DNA of 64,000 nucleotides from Flaccisagitta enflata (taxonomy: Eukaryota > Chaetognatha > Sagittoidea > Aphragmophora). The first letter of the stretch is position 1. Each line of letters begins with the position of its first letter. Made by a program: the position numbers and the translations under genes. The notes under the pieces were generated by a model. The model was not told the DNA's origin, ran no database searches, and saw only the letters and a list, made by a program, of their open reading frames with translations. The stretch covers positions 32,054,001 through 32,118,000 of the forward strand of contig OZ231126.1 of NCBI GenBank assembly GCA_965153355.1, written 5' to 3'. Shown piece by piece: positions 21,421 to 33,746 of this stretch.

Positions 21421-23940
21421 CTGATGTTGGACGGTCCGGCGGTCATTCAGTTCATTTTTCCCGTTTCCACAGTCTTCCTCCACCTACAAAACTTGTTGGC
21501 CGTCTGTCTGTCTGTCTTTCTTAAGACTTGACATTTCTGCGGCCGCTACCTTCACACCTACCCCCTCCATTCTTCATTAGTAAACTGGCACTAGACGTTC
21601 CTGCAACCTGGCCCTCCCTTCCCCTTTTCTTTCATTTGCTGTCTCTCTATCTTTCTTAAAGGGACCTACATTGGACGTTTTCTGCGGCCCCAATTCCCTT
21701 CCAAAGCGTAAATCGAATGAAAAGAACAAATTACGACCACCAAGTTTCTCCCCTCTCTTCTGTTTTTTTTTCGCACGCGTCCACACATCTGTATCATTGG
21801 AAAGGTCTGCATGTCTCTATGCCTGCCTATCTGTCTGTATGTCGGTCTGACTGCCTGTCTGTCCCTACTATGTCTACTATGTCTGTCAAATCATAGCAAC
21901 ATGATCTCTCATTTCTCAACTGCTTTCCATGAGATGAGTCTTTTATGAGGCGTTTCCACATTTGTTCCCAATATTAGTCCGTTAGTCCGTCTCACATAGA
22001 GGCACAACTATATCTTTTTTCCTGATAATAGTGCATTTCAAGAGATGTTATTTCAGTGGTGTTGACTGTTAGACTGTTGGTCAACTCGCTTTGTCTTTCT
22101 CCTCTTTTTTCCCCAAACGGATTTTCGAGCATCGATTCCATTTTTTTTTCCATTGCACACACACACACATACACACTCCTAACATTGTCTTGCACTGTCC
22201 AGCGAATTTTTTACCATTTTCCCCTCTCATCGACCTTTGTCTATTTTTTTCTCTACCTTCTTTTTTTTTCCTTACTGTAGCTCCCTCACTGTATTTTTCT
22301 CATATCGATTTCTTTTTTCCCAATTCAATTTTAAGTCGCGTGCACGCACGACTCTGTGAGCTAGTTTTCGGTCAGCCCGTCGCGTCGGTATGTCACATTT
22401 CATAAATCATGATCAAAAAGATACACCCTTTCTGTTTTTTTTTTTTTTTTTTTTTTTTTCTTTTGACAACTGCGGCGCAAATGATAGTCTGTCTATCGTA
22501 GACTTTTTAGACCACCCTGAAACACTGAGGGTCACCACAATGCGATTGGACATCATTTCATCTCATTAATGTTTAAAACACTTTGCGCTGAGATTAGACA
22601 TCATTTCTAGGCGGCGATATCAGCGGGGGTAAAAAAGCTCGCTCGAAAATCATTTTTAGCAATTTGACTAAAGTGACGGCGCTGAATAAAATGTCTTCAG
22701 CATTACTCGTTTTGATGTTGTACAAACATTTCTATTATAAAAAGTGGGAAAAAAGGTAACACTTATTCTATGACTTCTTTCTATAACTCAACTCCACCGA
22801 CATTTTCTCTAAGTCAGAGTTAACTTTCCAATGTATCATTACGCGTTGAGAAAGAAAGACAGACTGGCTAAAACCAACGAATAAACAGACAAACAGATAC
22901 GCTGATACGTATAAATTGCTTCAGAACACCAACAGTGAATCCGACTGCATGCAGTAATCTGTAAAACGCCATTTTGTGCCTCAAAAAAATGTTTCCGTAG
23001 AGAGTTAATGTTAGTGCGTCTCTCACTACAGCATAATAAGACGGCAATGATGACAAGGAAAATTGCTTCTTAAAAATCACCTTTACTTTAGTCTTCATCC
23101 GAGTAGGGAAGTAGGTCTAGTAAGAAAAGTGAAATATCTGCTAAACCTTATGAGTAACATCGATGAAAAAAAGATTGATCATAATACTTGTGAAATACTA
23201 AAGATTAAAAAAAAACAAAACTATCTGCGCTCAAGTTGACCTTTATGTCCCCGTACTTTAACTCTGAGCGCATGATCAGAAAATTGTATGAAACATCGTG
23301 TCAATTAAGTCAATATTAAAAATCGGGGGTGCTTTGATCTCTCAATTTTCATTTGAAATCCAAAGCAGAATTCAACAATCCATCCACCGGTGCCGTTACC
23401 GGGATTGTAGAAGCTAGCGTTTGGCCGTAGTGATTTTATCTTACACGCAGTTGAATTTGATTTCAGAGCAAAAGCTGAACTGTTGAGATCTACGGGCAAA
23501 CCTTTTTCAAGCTCTATCATTTCCCAATCAACAAACTTTGAGGTACTTTTTTTGTCTTGCCCTTTTTTTTCTCATTACCCTTTTCCGTTCCGTTTCTGGC
23601 AGTTCCCATTAAATGGCTTTTTCCTGACCGGACAAACGCGAGCTCCAGGTCGAGGATACTCGGTGGGCCACAGGGCACTGTTGTGGGCATCATCGCTGAC
23701 AAGCTACAGGGTGTGGATTCTTGGTGGTCACTGTTGTGGGCACCGTCACAGATAAGCTTCAGGGCGTAGATAATAGGTGGGCGCTGTTGTGAGAACCGTT
23801 GCAAATACGTTCTGGGAAGTGCACCATGGGCCGCGTCATGACAAAGCTGTATCATGTTGAAAAATAAAAGCGTCTTGAAACCGGAGACAGAATTATTCGT
23901 ATTGGGCTTTTTGTTTCTTGAGCGTCTAAAAACAGTTACA
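21421..23940. other. No supported gene
   Basis: Contains a decayed HINE-like start at 22333 (AAGTCGCGTGCACGCACGAC), a 20-bp T run at 22439 and CT-rich low-complexity DNA. Short open frames exist, but none has convincing splice signals plus family similarity. Confidence 0.5.
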
Positions 23941-23982
23941 TACTTCAAAAGTTACCACGCTTTCTTTCTTTGTCGTCCACAG

Positions 23983-24096
23983 GCACCGCGGTTCAATTAT
24001 CGAAATCAATACAGTCCCATCTTTGACTTGAGCAATGGGCATCGCAATTTGCCAATTTCTGTTATCAATCTGCGGTATTCTCTAAAAGGGTTGTAA
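23983..24096 (+). CDS. Possible terminal exon of unknown gene
   Basis: A good acceptor (pyrimidine tract ending gtcgtccacag) is followed by 37 open codons and TAA: APRFNYRNQYSPIFDLSNGH then RNLPISVINLRYSLKGL. Composition is protein-like and not repetitive. No partner exon was identified and no family is recognised, so this may be chance. Confidence 0.25.
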   Translation, partial: APRFNYRNQYSPIFDLSNGHRNLPISVINLRYSLKGL

Positions 24097-24119
24097 ATAT
24101 TACCAAAATCTCATCTACT

Positions 24120-24510
24120 CCATCCCTTCACCATCCCCTCACCCCCCCTCTCTCTGACGCCGCCTCCGCTGCTGCTGCCTCTTCTACCACCCATTTCAAG
24201 GTTGCTGGTACGGTTGCTCTCGCCTCCTTCTCCTCCCTACTCCTACTCCTCCTCATTCTTTGCCGCCCCTCCCCCCCCCTATCGATGCCGATACAGTTGC
24301 CTCGTCCACCACCCATTTCAAATATGCCGCTCCCATTGCCCCCGCCTCCTTCTCCTCCCTTCTCCTTCTCCCCCTTCTTTGCGGCACCAGTCCTCCCCCT
24401 CCCCCAAAATGATGGCGCTGCTGCTGCATCTTCTGCCACCCATATTAAGGTTGCCGCTTCCGTTGCCACCGCCTCCTTCCTCTCCCTCCTCCGCCTCCTC
24501 CTCCCCTTCT
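24120..24510. repeat. CT/C-rich low-complexity with ~130-bp repeat
   Basis: Three imperfect units share CCACCCATTTCAAGGTTGC or CATATTAAGGTTGCCG and CCGCCTCCTTCTCCTCCC. Pyrimidine-rich on the plus strand. Confidence 0.6.
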
Positions 24511-24738
24511 CCATCGTAGCCTTTACCATCGGTTTAACTGCAGCGGTTGGCTTGGAAACTCGATATACATTTTTATGTTTATTTGCGCCGATATATGAAA
24601 AGTAAACAAAAAAGCCCGGCCTAGGAGACGCCTCACTTTCTGTCTCTCTGTCTCTCTGTCCATGTCTCTCTTGTTCTCTGTCTCTGTCTCTGTCTCTTTC
24701 TCTGTCTGTCTCTGTCTCCGTCTCTGTCTCTGTCTCTG

Positions 24739-24914
<176 letters not shown>

Positions 24915-25073
24915 TCTCTTTTTCTGTCTCTTTCTCTTTCTCTATAAAGCACTCACTGGTGTAGTTTTTTCCTTTAACAAGATCACATGGAAATGTAAGA
25001 TTATCGTAGTGATATCGTTAAGTTCATTCTGATGATCATCCGACTTTCTATTTATTTATTTTTTTTGGAAACG

Positions 25074-25433
25074 TACCGTCTTTCTTGTAATTAGCGCCCC
25101 GGGCACTTTTGAAATTGAAATAATACATTGCTGTTTTAAACCTGCAATCAGCGCCCCCTATTCACTAATATATTCATAATATGTTATGAAATTTACACCT
25201 TCTGATAATTTTCTTATAATTCAAATCAGCAAATCACTAAAAAGAGAATATATCTTGTTGTATTGAATCTCATTCTCATATGGTTTTTGCCAAAAAAAAT
25301 CTTATTTCTAATAAAATTTATTTGACTTTTAGAAAAAAATCACTCTCATTATTAGCTCATAATTTCATGAAAAAAGGGGGGGGGCGCTAATTAGAGGGGG
25401 GGCGATAAATGCAAGAAATACGGTATATTGTAC
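25074..25433. mobile_element. ~360-bp MITE, TACCGTATTTCTTG ends
   Basis: Left TACCGTCTTTCTTGTAATTA-GCGCCCC. Right is the complement of TACCGTATTTCTTGCATTTA followed by CGCCCC and TAATTAGCGCCCC. Interior AT-rich. Confidence 0.55.
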
Positions 25434-25504
25434 GTCTAAAGTATCATTAGAATATCACAAACTCAAAATTAGTAGTATGAATCCGTTTTCATGTGAATTC
25501 ACGC

Positions 25505-26075
25505 TAGGCTTTGCCTTTACACCGTCTTCGGATCGGACTGTGAAATGCAAAACCTTTATAGCTCCTAAACCACTAGGAAATTTTCAGTGAATATTGGTAA
25601 CATGTGACGGTTTTTGCATGTCAAAGCTCTGATCATAATATAGAAAAGGTGAGGGGAAAACAATATATTGAATGAACATCCATTTTTTAAACAAAATGGT
25701 TTTTTTTACCTGTTATTTTTTTAGAAGGTGCTGTTTTTCTCTCAGAATATACGGCAAATAGATAATACATAAGTTAACATCTGTCATTGAAAATAAATCC
25801 TAGAGTTTTTCTTGAAATGCAAAGCAATTTCAAGAAAATAAAGACATCTCTTTTCTAAGGAAATGGGGAAAAATTGATTGTAATTAAAAATGGGTTTTCT
25901 TTCAATATTTTGTTTTTCCCTCACCTTTTCCATATCATGATCTGAGCTTTGACATGCAAAAACCGTCACATGTTACTAATATTCACTGAAAATTTCATAA
26001 CTTTTTTCCTTGTGGTTTAGGAGCTATAAAGGCTTTGCATTTCACAGTCCGATCCAAAGACGGTGTAGTACGCTA
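25505..26075. mobile_element. ~570-bp element with ~165-bp inverted ends
   Basis: Left (about 25515-25680) and right (about 25905-26068) arms are inverted copies sharing ACACCGTCTT, GGATCGGACTGTGAAATGCA, TTTATAGCTCCTAAACCAC, CATGTGACGGTTTTTGCATG and TCAAAGCTC. A foldback-type non-autonomous element. Confidence 0.75.
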
Positions 26076-26408
26076 GCTGTCTATCCTAAGACGCGTGCAC
26101 GCGATTCTGTTAAAGAGATATCGCACAATAGGCCAATATACCTTACGGGATTTTTGTCATTTCCTTAACACGTCTGTAATTAGACAATCTGTCTATTTGA
26201 CTGTCTGTATTTATTACCTACTTAACGGTACTTAGGACAAAAGTTCTTTTTCACAAGAAGGAAAATTTCTTCCTCTTTCTCTTCCTCTTCTTCCCACTTC
26301 CTTTCTAATTTCTGCGAGTTTTTGAAGAAAAGACGTTAAGAATTTATCATGCAAAAGCTGCTTGCATGTTAAAAGAGGCACATGCTCCAATTCTCCATGA
26401 ATTTGTGA

Positions 26409-26700
<292 letters not shown>

Positions 26701-27539
26701 GCGCGTGTTTGTGTGTGTGTGTGCGTGTGTGTCTGTGTGCGCGTATGTGTCTGCATGTGTGTTGCCAAATTAGAGCCTTAAACACCAGTAAGCAAAAGAG
26801 GCCATGTGATAGACTGACGTTGGCCTAAGCCATGTGACAGTAAGTTGCAGTTTCGGACTGAAAAGAAAATTGCTGAATCTGCAGATTATGATCCCATTTC
26901 GCCTCTTTGAGCCTGATGGGCGTTGAAGGAAGAAAAGGCAATACGTTGTCAGGGAGGTGGCATTAAGCTGGCAATGGCAATGGTCGTGTGGCATTAATCT
27001 TGGACTGGCAATGGGGGTGCGGCATTAAGCTGGAAATGGTAATGGTGGTGGCATTAACATTGGATTGGCAATGGGGGTGGCATTCTACTGGCATCGGCAA
27101 AGGTGGTGGCATTAACGTTGGACTGACTAGGGATATCCGGAGAAGGCATTAAACTGGCACTGGCAATCGCAGTGGCAATAAGGTTGGTCTGGCAATGGTA
27201 GTGGCATTAACTGGCTCTGGCAATGGGGGTGGCATTATAGTTGGACTGGCAATGGGGGTGGCATTAATGTTGCACTGGCAATGGGGGTGGCATTAAAGTT
27301 GGACTGGCAAGGGAGATAGCATTAAACTAGAACTGGCAATGGGAATGGCATTTAAGATGCACTGGCAATGGAGGTGGCATTAAAGTTAGACTGGCAAGGG
27401 CGATGGCGTTAAAGTTGGACTGGCAATGAAGAAAGGGCAATACATTGTCAGGGAGGTGGCATTAAGCTGGCAATGGCAATAATGGTGGCGTGAACGTTGG
27501 ACTGGCAATGGGGGCGGCATTAAACTAGCACTGGTACTA

Positions 27540-28141
27540 TCTAGAGCAAAAGTATGGCAACACTATAAAACTTTATTTATGGTAATTATGTATTTAATAA
27601 ATAGTGCATAATATGATTGCAAAATATGTTCAATACACGGCATTCCCTCCCTGGGCATCAATGACCGCCTTCATAGGCCTTAGCATGCATTTGTAAAGAA
27701 ATTTTAGGTAAGATGGCAAGATCTTCCTCTAGACTTTAAGAGTGATTCTTTTAAGCCTTGCTATGCAACCAAAGTCACATGTCCCTTGCTTAGTAGCTGC
27801 TTTGTTTGAGACCAAAGCAGGATTTGAGATTTGGGCTGTCCCCAGCCAACCACAAAAAATTTTGACACTATGTTTTGTGGGCCATTGCTTCTTTGTAACA
27901 GCACAATGTGTCAAAGTGCCATCATTCAATGATAAACTACAATTTTTTTTGCTATTTTTAATTTGGAGTAGCAATCTTGTCCTATCTGTCATTTTTAAAC
28001 GCTTTGACTTAGATGAATGCGAATAGCGTCATTAGATCAGAAATTTGATCTTGTTTCAGAATCTCACTGATTTTTTTATGAATTTTTTATTTTAAGCGGA
28101 GATATTGCTAAAAAAATATGTTGCCATACTTTTGCTCTAGA
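27540..28141 (-). mobile_element. Tc1/mariner remnant with perfect 23-bp ends
   Basis: Ends TCTAGAGCAAAAGTATGGCA-ACA and their exact complement, flanked by TA on both sides: a Tc1/mariner-type insertion of 602 bp into the minisatellite. On the minus strand it retains C-terminal transposase debris: NDGTLTH (position of the second catalytic Asp, usually QDGAPCH), then after a frame change WLAGDSPNLKSCFGL (usually WPGNSPDLNPIENLW), and MKAVIDAQGGNAVY with its stop at 27630. Frameshifted and internally deleted, so inactive. Confidence 0.8.
27630..27992 (-). pseudogene. Tc1/mariner transposase C-terminal fragment
   Basis: Degenerate DDE transposase remnant inside the element at 27540-28141. The DDE-domain order (second Asp, then the SPDLNP-like block, then the AVIDAQGG tail) is preserved, but the blocks lie in different frames, so at least one frameshift is present. 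The N-terminal helix-turn-helix part is missing. Confidence 0.65.
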
Positions 28142-28759
28142 TAGTAATGGTGGTGGCATCAATGCTGTACTGGCAAAGGGGGTGGTATTTAGGTTGAACT
28201 GACAAGGGAGATGGCATTAAACTGGCACCGGATATGGGGGTGGCATCAAATTGATCTGGCAACGGAGACAGCATCAAACTGGAATTGGCTATGGGATTGG
28301 CATTTAAGTTGGGCGGACAAGGGAAATCAGACGTGGCAATAAACTGGCACTGGCTATTGGGGTGGTATCTAAGTTGGACAGGCAAAGAATACTACGTTGT
28401 CATGGAGGTGGCATAAAGGTTGGACTTGCCCGGGAGATGGCATTAAACTTGCGCTGGCTAGGTAGATGGCATACCGTAACAAGTGCGAGAGGGCATGACG
28501 ACATTGGTGGGAGTGGAAATAGCAAAATGCCGACAGAGGAAACGTCGAACTTGAGGAGGCGATGACAAGGGCAGTGGTCGCGAGTAGCGACAGAGAGACG
28601 ATCCGTCTATAAGACAGCAACAGGTTAGACACTTCATATCTACAAATTCTATCTCTACAGTGGGGAACCAACCGATTGACAGATGAAAAGACAATCAGAT
28701 AGAAACACAGAAAGACAAACAGATTGACGTATGGATGGGCGCACAGATATGGAGAAAAA

Positions 28760-29215
28760 AAAACAAAGAGTCAAAGGCCGAACGCTTTATTACAAACTCT
28801 ATCTTCTCAGCAGACATGTATAAACACAAATGGACAGACACACAGAAAGAAACACAAAGTCAGTGAAAGGCCGGACACTTTATTACAACCTCTATCTTCT
28901 TAGCGGTCTAGAGCAAACACAAATGGACAAATGGACAAACAAACAAAGAGACACGCCGTCAGTGAAAGGCCGGGGACTTTATTACAACCTCTATCTTCTC
29001 AGCAGTCATGAATAAACACAAATGGACAAATGGACAGACAAACAGAAACACGTCAGAGTCAGTGGAAGGCCGGACACTTTATTACAACCTCTATCTTCTC
29101 AGCAGTCATGAATAAACACAAATGGACAAATGGACAGACAAACAGAAACACGTCAGAGTCAGTGGAGGGCCGGACACTTTATTACAACCTCTATCTTCTC
29201 AGCAGTCAGATCACG
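28760..29215 (+). repeat. ~100-bp tandem repeat, five units
   Basis: Units contain CACAAATGGACAGACAAACA, GTCAGTGRAAGGCCGGACAC and TTTATTACAACCTCTATCTT-CTCAGCAG. Each ends in a pyrimidine tract with CAG, and unique DNA starts directly after the last one. Confidence 0.85.
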
Positions 29216-29689
29216 AAGGGGTTTCCATCATTGACGCTCCAATATTGTGCCTTGTCCTCAAAATGCCTTCTGACAGTTCCGGCCCCATCTTCTCCGCTTC
29301 TTCTTTTTCTTCTTCCTCTTTCTCCTCGTCCTTCTCTTCCCCTCTTCCGCCCCTTCCTCTTCCACCGCCGCCTCTTTCGGTCGTGAACGCATATAACATC
29401 GATGTGTAAAAATGCTGCATAGTAGAAGTGACCAACGAAGGCTGATATTGGACATCAAGGAGGATGATGAGGGAGAGATGGATGAAGAGGAAGAGGAGAA
29501 TGATAAAAGAGAGAAGGATGGAGAGAGCGTTTTGTCAGATTTTGTCGGGTAAATTGAACAGGGTTGGTCGGCTAGATGGAAGAGGGAAGGATCGGTAAGC
29601 TAGATGGTACATGGTAAGATTGGTTGGCTGGATGGTAGTTCGTAGGACTCAATGAGTCTAACCAGGGTGTTTGGCCAACCTGCTAACCA

Positions 29690-29870
29690 AAGCTGATAGT
29701 CGACCAACCGTGGCCCATTAGTTGCTTGACCAACAAACCAACCTGATTCTCGACCAACCCTGGGGCTTGAGTATGCTGACCAACGAACCAACCTGATATT
29801 CGACCAACCCTTGTCCATGAGTAGGCTGACCAACCAACCAACCTGATAATCGACCAACCCTGGTCAGTCT
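29690..29870 (+). repeat. ~50-bp repeat CCAACCTGATAATCGACCAACCC
   Basis: About four units of TGACCAACGAACCAACCTGA plus TATTCGACCAACCC. Poor in G on the plus strand. Confidence 0.8.
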
Positions 29871-29989
29871 TCTGAGAAGACTCTTCTCTTCACGGGTTTT
29901 ATATATTTGGAAGCTCTCCTGTCAAACGTGAAAAGAACTGATTTTACGGCTTTCCTTCATGTCTTTTCCTTACTCTCGCTCTCTGTCTC

Positions 29990-30342
<353 letters not shown>

Positions 30343-30899
30343 GTTTCGCTTTCTCTGCTTCGGATCCGGTACGTTTTAAATTTTGGGGCCGTAACATAAA
30401 AAAGAAAAGGAAAAAAAAGAAGAAAAAGAAGAAGAGAAAAAGAAGAAGAGAAAAAGAGCAACTAAAAAAAAGGAAAAAAAGAAGAAAAAGAAGAAGAGAA
30501 AAAGAAAAAAAGAAAAAATACGGGAAGCATTGGATGGAGAAATGAGGAAAGGTGCACAGAATGAGTCAGGCATGAAATTTCGGTGGAGCCCAGATTTTTT
30601 TTTCTTTTCAAATTTTGATTTGCGACAGCTTCCTCAATGTTAGTCCGCATCTCCTTTGGATGTGATGCACTGAATTCTCAAGGCCTCCAGGTCTCTGTTA
30701 TGTTGTCGGGCAGGTTTTTTTGTAGTTGCGTGAAAATGGCAGTTGCAATGGATTCTTTATGAAAGATGAATTAGACTCTTCTACTCACGTGTATGACTGT
30801 GCACGCTTATGTGCGCACGCATTCACACTCATTCAACTACTCACGAGTCATTATACAAGCTCTAGTGATCGTAGGCGGACAAACACAAACACATACACA

Positions 30900-30911
30900 C
30901 ACTCACACACA

Positions 30912-30978
<67 letters not shown>

Positions 30979-30994
30979 ACACACACACACACAA

Positions 30995-31030
<36 letters not shown>
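30900..31030. repeat. (CA)n microsatellite
   Basis: About 130 bp of CA with two AATCACAC interruptions. Flanking sequences share TCACGTGT and CATGCGAGCT words also seen (inverted) near 26530-26560. Confidence 0.9.
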
Positions 31031-31031
<1 letters not shown>

Positions 31032-31368
31032 TCACGTGTGATCATGCGAGCTTACGTGTTCATATTCACACACACTCACACTCAACTGGTCACGTGTGAA
31101 CACGTCGACGCCCATGCAAACACTGACAAACGTGCTGAATTCCAAAAAACGGCAGAAACGATTCGTCCAAAGTTTTCTTTTTATTCTTTTTTTTCTTCTT
31201 CTTCTTTATTTCTTTTCTTTTCATAATTTTTTTTTCCATTGAATTTCGTTCTTTCTTTCTATCCCCTCCCTCACGTGTTCATGCCAAAAAAACATTCTAT
31301 CTTTTCCCAGCTCTGGATAAACGCGAAAAAAAAGACGAACAAGTTAGGGGCGTTGAGCCGCAGTTTTT

Positions 31369-31557
31369 AGTCGCGTGCACGCGACTCTACAACCCGCTTT
31401 GTCCGTTCGTCTGTTGGCCGGTCGGTTGGCCAGTCGGTCACACTTAAATTTTTTTACGATTCTATTTCTTTGACCTGACTGCTCATGCCCAAATGGTCTG
31501 GTAACCTCAAATATAGCCCCTTCCCACCCGCACGCGACTTCGATAGCCGGCCTTTTT
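31369..31557 (+). mobile_element. HINE-like element, GTCGCG subfamily
   Basis: AGTCGCGTGCACGCGACT, CTACAACCCGCTTTGTCCGT, GTCG repeats, then CCCACCCGCACGCGACTTCG and a shortened GCCGGCCTTT end. Confidence 0.7.
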
Positions 31558-31559
31558 AT

Positions 31560-31998
31560 ACCTTCAATTTATGTCGTTTCGGCGTCCCATCGATTGCTGT
31601 CCGCTTGCCTAACGCCTTCCTGTCAATCTTCCTAACCAATTAATCTCCCTAACCACCCGAGCACCCTGACCATCCAGCGTACCGAACGCTAGATCCAAAC
31701 CATCTTCTGTACACGATTTACCTACCCATCTTCCTGACCACCCTCACCATCCAGCTAACCAACTCATCATCCATCTATCCTACAGGTCGTCACCTTTGAT
31801 GCAGATTAGCAAAATGCACAAGGCCATCTGCCTTTACTATTTGCGTGAGACGCTTTAATCTACAACCTGTTAAGCCATCATCCATGTCACCACAAAATTC
31901 TCGGCGGACAAAAACGTAACGAGATTTTTTTTTTCTCGGTGAGACAATTAATGGAAGTGAAAGTAAATCGAACAGAGGGACCCTCGAGGGGACAAAGG

Positions 31999-32051
<53 letters not shown>

Positions 32052-32428
32052 GTTTTAGTCACAATATTCTTTTTTATAGGCACAATATCCGTGTCTAGTG
32101 CTTACTTTACAAGATATTTATTCAAAATGGAAAATGAATCACCGTCTAGAGAGTAGAGACATATCCAGATTGAGTATGACTGACCGAGACCGAGTTATTA
32201 TCAGCGCCAGACCATGGGGACATGGAGTCTATGGCAAAATGATTTATTCATCGATTCTTTGTTTCATGGCGAAGTAATTAATTCATCCAATGGCTTGTAG
32301 CGTACAATTGCAATAATAATGACTCGGTAGTTATGTATAAAACAATGTTGTTTTAAAACGTTTCTTTTGGAAGAGGCTTATCGAATGATTTACCAGCTCC
32401 CAGCACACCATACGAAATCCCTAACTAA
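31560..32428. other. No supported gene
   Basis: Includes ACCATCC/CCTAACCA-type degenerate repeats (31590-31790) and a (GA)n run at 32003-32046. Confidence 0.55.
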
Positions 32429-32668
32429 TCAGTATTCGTCATACGCGGGCAGTATCGTCCCGCTCGGCGCCCCAGTCCCCTTGTAGTTCTCCCAGAATTC
32501 CCAAAACTTGCAAATCGGATTTGATTCGTGGCATTTTTGCGCCGCATTCGAGCAACAAAGACGCATCGCGCGCAATGATGGATCGGAGGTTGGGTCTTCC
32601 GTCGCAGTCGTGGAGGTTTCCTTCAATGCCCGTTCCCAGCATTTGATGAATGTTCGACCGCAGGGTTG
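32429..32668 (-). CDS. Small secreted eight-Cys protein, terminal exon
   Basis: Enters in phase 0 at acceptor accacgag and reads QPCGRTFIKCWERALKETST through LRAMRLCCSNAAQKCHESNP, ICKFWEFWENYKGTGAP and SGTILPAYDEY, stop at 32429. It supplies six of the eight mature cysteines, including a CC pair and an aromatic FWEFWENY segment. The cysteine pattern was not matched to a known family. The pyrimidine tract before the acceptor is moderate, so the exact start could shift, but the phase matches the preceding exon. Confidence 0.65.
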   Translation of the reverse strand, partial: QPCGRTFIKCWERALKETSTTATEDPTSDPSLRAMRLCCSNAAQKCHESNPICKFWEFWENYKGTGAPSGTILPAYDEY

Positions 32669-32973
32669 CTCGTGGTAATTTTCGATAAGATAAAGACGTG
32701 ATCAAGGTTAAAGTTCTTGAAAACAAATTTCAAAAATAAACGAATGATTCGCAAACAAGGCCAGACACGACTACCCAAGTCGCTTGTGGGGCAGATAAGG
32801 TCGCGTAAAAATTGTAAATTAACGCCGAAAAAAAAACAAAGTGTAACGAGCAGACCGACCGACCGACAAAGAGTCCGACATGCATGGCGACTGAAAATGA
32901 TTGTGCCACTCTTTCGGATGAAACGCGGCGCAGGCAACCGGGAAACACTGATACGTTAACAGACTGTTGTCAC

Positions 32974-33050
32974 CTCTTCCCAGAATTGCAAAGAAGGTTC
33001 TTGGATCGGTTTTAGCACGTTTTGAAAGTCCAGCCGATGGCAATTTCGCC
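32974..33050 (-). CDS. Small secreted eight-Cys protein, exon 3
   Basis: A 77-nt exon reading RNCHRLDFQNVLKPIQEPSL-QFWEE, acceptor gacttaag, donor GAAGAG|GTGACA. It completes the phase-1 codon from the exon at 33216 and leaves phase 0, consistent with both neighbours. Confidence 0.62.
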
Positions 33051-33215
33051 CTTAAGTCAAAGAAGAAAAACAAAAGCGTGAGAAACTGCCTTTCCTCACT
33101 AAAAATATTTGCAATACGGTTTTTTTTTAATTGAAATAATCTTTTACACAGCTGACTCAGACTCACTTGATCCTCGTAACAGAGGATCATTTTAACGTGA
33201 ACGTTAACAACTCAC

Positions 33216-33302
33216 CTTTGAAATATTCAAAATGGTCAAGAAGATAACCTTGCTGATTTTTGTTTTCGTAACATAACCGGAAGTACAATTCTTTCGATTT
33301 GC
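33216..33302 (-). CDS. Small secreted eight-Cys protein, exon 2
   Basis: An 87-nt exon reading KSKELYFRLCYENKNQQGYL-LDHFEYFK, donor AAAG|GTGAGT. Exit phase 1 fits exon 3. The entry acceptor (caaatag) would need phase 1, but exon 1 appears to end in phase 2, so this junction is unresolved: a different acceptor, a sequence error or an unseen micro-exon is possible. Confidence 0.55.
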
Positions 33303-33345
33303 CTATTTGTCAAAAAGTGAGAAATCTGCGGCGTCAATTTCTTAC

Positions 33346-33398
33346 CCAACAGTCAGCGCCGCCAAAGTCACGAGAATAAAACCAGCTCCGAAGTGCAT
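33346..33398 (-). CDS. Small secreted eight-Cys protein, signal-peptide exon
   Basis: ATG at 33396-33398 gives MHFGAGFILVTLAALTVG, a textbook signal peptide (short n-region, hydrophobic core, small residues), ending at donor GTTGG|GTAAGA. The predicted product, about 150 residues with the signal, would be exported through the secretory pathway and held by up to four disulphides. The intron to exon 2 would be only about 43 bp, unusually short, and the phases do not match as read. Confidence 0.5.
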
Positions 33399-33556
33399 CT
33401 TTTGTTTTTCTTCGTATCTTCGATTTTCTTTTCTCGGTCGGCAGTAGCTTTTCTTATTGTTTCCTGGTACGTCTCAATTCTTCGATAGACTTGAATCGAA
33501 TAACATCGTTAAGCATCAGAAATAACAATCGCCATTACAGAACTGCAATCATTTTT

Positions 33557-33746
33557 AGTCGCGTGAACGCGACTCTAAAACCCGCTATCTCGGTCAGTCC
33601 ATAGGTCGGTTGGTCTTCGTTAGCTTTTGCGGCGTTTACGGGTGGTTTTTACTTTACCGATCCTGCCCAAATGCCCGGGTAAGCCTTTTTATCACTGCCC
33701 CTGCCCACCCGCATGCGACTTCGGTTGCCGTGTATCCGGCCTAGTT
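33557..33746 (+). mobile_element. HINE-like element beside the secreted-protein gene
   Basis: AGTCGCGTGAACGCGACTCT, AAAACCCGCT, GTCC/GTCG words, CCCACCCGCATGCGACTTCG, hairpin GCCG-tgtatc-CGGC and CTAGTTTT. It lies about 160 bp upstream of the signal-peptide exon, where a promoter would be expected. Confidence 0.68.

Larger units (their letters stand above)
26920..28480 (+). repeat. ~34-bp minisatellite GGTGGCATTAANNTTGGACTGGCAATGG
   Basis: Many imperfect units of GGCATTAAAGTTGGACTGGC and AATGGGGGT. The array runs to 27535 and resumes at 28144 on the other side of the Tc1/mariner remnant. Confidence 0.9.

Noticed and set aside
23305-23520. Minus-strand frame reading NSTACKIKSLRPNASFYNPG and following
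   Set aside because: Amino-acid composition looks protein-like, but I could find neither a good donor nor a partner exon nor a family; left out as a gene.
27742-28026. Plus-strand frame of 94 codons
   Set aside because: Antisense shadow of the Tc1/mariner transposase remnant.
30726-31226. Plus-strand 166-codon frame with His-Thr repeats
   Set aside because: Mostly (CA)n translation; flanking parts show no domain.
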